A program made the position numbers and the translations under genes. Under the pieces are notes generated by a model. The model was not told the DNA's origin. It searched no databases and was given only the letters and a program-made list of their open reading frames with translations. A DNA stretch of 8,949 nucleotides from an uncultured Porphyromonadaceae bacterium (GTDB lineage Bacteria; Bacteroidota; Bacteroidia; Bacteroidales; Muribaculaceae), in the NCBI GenBank assembly GCA_947176545.1, contig CAMWRB010000039.1:1-8949 (forward strand), given 5' to 3'. Below, one piece after another: positions 6,779-8,949 of this stretch. Position 1 is the first letter of the stretch; the number at the start of each line of letters is the position of its first letter.

Positions 6779-7375
6779 ATGGAAAACATAGAGAAGATAG
6801 ACGGTATGCTGACGCATGCCGAGAATGCCATCCTTGTAGTGGATATGGAAAACGATTTTGTAATGCCCGGTTCTCAGATGAGGGTAGAAGGTGCGTATGC
6901 AACTCTGCCGGCCATCAAACGCTTTCTGGATTACGGTCGTTCGAATGATTGGGCCGTCATATATATCTATCGAATCCATCGTCCCTCCGGAATAGATGCT
7001 GAATTGTTCCGCAGACATTATTTTGAGGAGGGGAAACCGTTCTGTATCGCCGGAACTCCCGGAGCTGCTATTCCGGACGAAATTGCTCCTCAGAAGGGGG
7101 ATATAAAAGTGACCAAACAGCGTTTCAGCGCCTTTTTCGGTACAGACCTGGATATAATATTGCGCGGATTGGGTGTGAAGAATGTTTATATTACCGGCAC
7201 GCAATACCCGAACTGCATACGTTCCACCGCTGTAGACTCCATGAGTCTGGATTACAACACGGTGGTTGTTACAGATTGTTGCTCAGCGGCATCGGAGAGT
7301 GTGGCGCAGGCCAATATCTACGATATCCGCAACATGGGAATAGCCTGCGTGCCCTCCTCAGAGATAATGAAGTAA
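6779..7375 (+). CDS. Cysteine hydrolase, isochorismatase superfamily
   Basis: A 198-residue cytoplasmic enzyme of the isochorismatase/nicotinamidase-like fold. The catalytic triad is visible: D22 in ILVVDMENDF, K113 in VTKQRFSAFFGT and C146 in ITGTQYPNCIRST. The form G-T-Q-x-P-N-C-I-R belongs to a branch of general cysteine hydrolases rather than to clear isochorismatases or nicotinamidases. The substrate (an amide or similar small molecule) cannot be assigned. Length is normal for the family and no signal peptide is seen. The start at 6779 directly precedes the conserved first strand and follows an A-rich leader. The gene lies 71 bp before the aspT-like gene on the same strand, so they may be co-transcribed. 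Its 3' end carries a 14-bp tandem duplication that repeats the stop region. Confidence 0.92.
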   Translation: MENIEKIDGMLTHAENAILVVDMENDFVMPGSQMRVEGAYATLPAIKRFLDYGRSNDWAVIYIYRIHRPSGIDAELFRRHYFEEGKPFCIAGTPGAAIPDEIAPQKGDIKVTKQRFSAFFGTDLDIILRGLGVKNVYITGTQYPNCIRSTAVDSMSLDYNTVVVTDCCSAASESVAQANIYDIRNMGIACVPSSEIMK

Positions 7376-7389
7376 GGATAATGAAGTAG
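7362..7389 (+). repeat. 14-bp tandem duplication over a stop codon
   Basis: AGATAATGAAGTAA (7362-7375) is followed directly by GGATAATGAAGTAG (7376-7389); twelve bases, GATAATGAAGTA, are identical in both. The first copy encodes the last residues and TAA stop of the cysteine hydrolase. The second lies outside the coding region. It looks like a small slippage duplication. Confidence 0.85.
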
Positions 7390-7445
7390 GAACAAAGTGT
7401 ACAGGATGGATGTTTTCTTATTAAACAGATACATCACATCCCGCT

Positions 7446-8949
7446 ATGGACATACTCAACTGGCTTATTGAAACATTTCGTCAGAATCAGGAGATACCCA
7501 TTTTTCTGACTCTTGGTATAGGTTTCTGGCTCGGAAATCTGAAATTCAAATCCTTTTCCCTCGGTCCTGTTACCGCAACACTCATAGTAGGTGTTATAAT
7601 AGGGCAAATGGGTATTGATATTTCATCGACGGTGAAGTCGATAGCGTTCATGCTCTTTCTCTTTGCAATAGGCTACAGTGTCGGACCGCAATTTTTCCGC
7701 TCGTTAAAGGGAGAGGGTCTCCGACAGATACTTTTCGCCCTTGTGGAGTGCGCAATCTGTATCGGGGTGGTTGTGCTTGTCTGCCGGCTGATGCACTTTG
7801 ACAAGGGTGTAGCCGCCGGATTGTATGCCGGCTCACAGACAGTATCCGCTGTGATAGGTGTAGGCTCCGATACTATTCGTGCGTCTGTCTCCGACGGTAC
7901 GCTCGCAGACAAGATGATACACCTCATACCGGCTTGTTATGCCGTGACGTACGTTTTCGGCACGATAGGGTCTGCATGGATTATTGCCAATCTCGGTCCG
8001 GTGATGCTCGGCGGTCTGAATCGAGTCAAGGAGGAGACCCGCAGATTAGAGGAGGAGATGGATTCCGGTGACTTCACTCCGGATGACGGTGCTATAGTTG
8101 CCAATCGTGTCATATCCTATCGTGCGTTCAGGGCAGAGACCTCTTTCTTTGACAGACCTCGTACCATTCGTGAGATAGAGACGTATCTGCACAAGAAGAA
8201 AATACGCGAATTTGTGGTGCGTGTCCGCATACACAGTGAAATAATGGACCCGTCACCCTCGCTCCGTATTCATAAAGGTGATATAATAGTGTTGAGCGGG
8301 CGACGCTCTACCATCATTGACAATACTGACTGGGTAGGCCCGGAGGTAACTGACCATGAGTTGCTAACATTCAGCTCGGAGAATCTTGCCGTGACTGTGT
8401 CACGTTCAGGAGCCAACGGAATGAGTATAGGAACTCTTCGTGCACAGTCGTATATGCACGGAGTGATGGTCAGCAAGGTGCTCCGCAATGATATACCGCT
8501 TCCGGTGAGCCGTTCGCTCAAACTTGAGACCGGAGATGTCGTGACGCTGGTCGGGCTGCCGGAGGAAGTGGCCAATGCAGTTCCGGAAATCGGTTACAGC
8601 GATAGGGATACGACCGAGAGTGATATTGTATTCATAGGCCTCGGAATTGCCATCGGTTGTCTGATAGGGGCAATAGTAATCTATTTCAAGGGCATTCCTT
8701 TGTCGTTGAGCACAAGTGGGGGTGCGATACTTGCCGGTCTTGTGATGGGATGGCTACGGTCGCGTAAGCCGACATTCGGGCATATACCGTCGCCTGTAAT
8801 TTGGTTTATGGATAACGCTGGACTAAATCTGTTTATTGCTGTGGTTGGCATATCGGCCGGCCCCTCATTTATCACCGGGCTTCAGGAGGTGGGTGTCTCG
8901 ATATTTTTTGTCGGAGTGATTTGTACGGCGGTTCCGCTAATCATAAGTA
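7446..8949 (+). CDS. aspT: AspT-family transporter (aspartate:alanine antiporter type), 3'-truncated
   Basis: The frame is open from the ATG at 7446 to the right edge, giving 501 residues of an expected ~560; the stop lies outside. The layout fits the aspartate:alanine exchanger family (TCDB 2.A.81). There is an N-terminal membrane block (about 17-185, with FLTLGIGFWLGNLK, FMLFLFAIGYSVGPQF and AGLYAGSQTVSAVIG), a central cytosolic region (about 190-385) with two TrkA-C/RCK_C-like lobes (e.g. LRIHKGDIIVLSG, 273-285, and LKLETGDVVTLVG, 358-370), and a second membrane block from about 393 (IGLGIAIGCLIGAIVIYF; LNLFIAVVGISAG). By analogy with Tetragenococcus AspT it would swap extracellular aspartate for intracellular alanine, creating proton-motive force together with aspartate 4-decarboxylase. 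The specificity is inferred from similarity I recall, and other AspT/YidE/YbjL family members carry other substrates. No separate promoter is evident in the 71-bp gap after the hydrolase. Confidence 0.88.
   Translation, partial: MDILNWLIETFRQNQEIPIFLTLGIGFWLGNLKFKSFSLGPVTATLIVGVIIGQMGIDISSTVKSIAFMLFLFAIGYSVGPQFFRSLKGEGLRQILFALVECAICIGVVVLVCRLMHFDKGVAAGLYAGSQTVSAVIGVGSDTIRASVSDGTLADKMIHLIPACYAVTYVFGTIGSAWIIANLGPVMLGGLNRVKEETRRLEEEMDSGDFTPDDGAIVANRVISYRAFRAETSFFDRPRTIREIETYLHKKKIREFVVRVRIHSEIMDPSPSLRIHKGDIIVLSGRRSTIIDNTDWVGPEVTDHELLTFSSENLAVTVSRSGANGMSIGTLRAQSYMHGVMVSKVLRNDIPLPVSRSLKLETGDVVTLVGLPEEVANAVPEIGYSDRDTTESDIVFIGLGIAIGCLIGAIVIYFKGIPLSLSTSGGAILAGLVMGWLRSRKPTFGHIPSPVIWFMDNAGLNLFIAVVGISAGPSFITGLQEVGVSIFFVGVICTAVPLIIS

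Noticed and set aside
6695..7204. Minus-strand open frame (169 codons) opposite the cysteine hydrolase
   Set aside because: The plus strand encodes a complete catalytic triad in a standard-length family member; the antisense product shows no family features and would also run into the MGMT-like start.
8270..8875. Minus-strand open frames within the aspT-like gene
   Set aside because: They lie opposite a continuous membrane-protein frame with clear AspT-family layout and have no signature of their own.

Overview
The window looks like chromosomal DNA from a member of the order Bacteroidales, possibly a Muribaculaceae-like gut lineage (the family-level guess is inference). The signs are a SecD-SecF fusion protein typical of Bacteroidetes, a Bacteroidetes-style Ig-like surface or periplasmic protein, start codons without clear Shine-Dalgarno sites, and two promoters that fit the Bacteroidetes housekeeping consensus (TTTG/TTTT, 19 bp spacer, TAnnTTTG).

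Layout, left to right. Positions 1-1701 hold the 3' part of a secreted Ig-like domain protein, cut off by the left edge. Positions 1702-1993 are an AT-rich intergenic region with a good promoter, followed by a leader of about 190 nt. Positions 1994-4963 hold secDF, closed by a strong intrinsic terminator at 5001-5040. A short secreted protein of unknown function follows (5119-5769). Next is luxS (5810-6427), with its own near-perfect promoter and a dyad just before its start codon. A small MGMT-like alkylated-DNA-repair protein lies on the minus strand (6381-6698) and overlaps luxS tail to tail by 47 bp. An 80-bp divergent region then leads to a cysteine hydrolase of the isochorismatase superfamily (6779-7375) and an AspT-type transporter (7446 to the right edge, cut off before its stop).

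Functionally this is a mixed housekeeping and metabolic neighbourhood: protein export (SecDF), the activated-methyl cycle and AI-2 precursor formation (LuxS), DNA alkylation response (MGMT-like), a small-molecule hydrolase, and probable aspartate:alanine exchange (AspT family). Only the hydrolase-aspT pair (71 bp gap, same strand) looks co-transcribed. The other genes appear to have separate control.

I see no rRNA, tRNA, CRISPR, insertion sequence or phage gene, and no clear case for an undescribed multi-gene system. The points most worth a second look are regulatory or structural: the secDF leader, with two mutually exclusive stems and a possible 28-codon upstream ORF; the dyad across the luxS transcription start; the roughly 40-residue N-terminal extension of LuxS; and the retained PCHR cysteine in the short MGMT-like protein.
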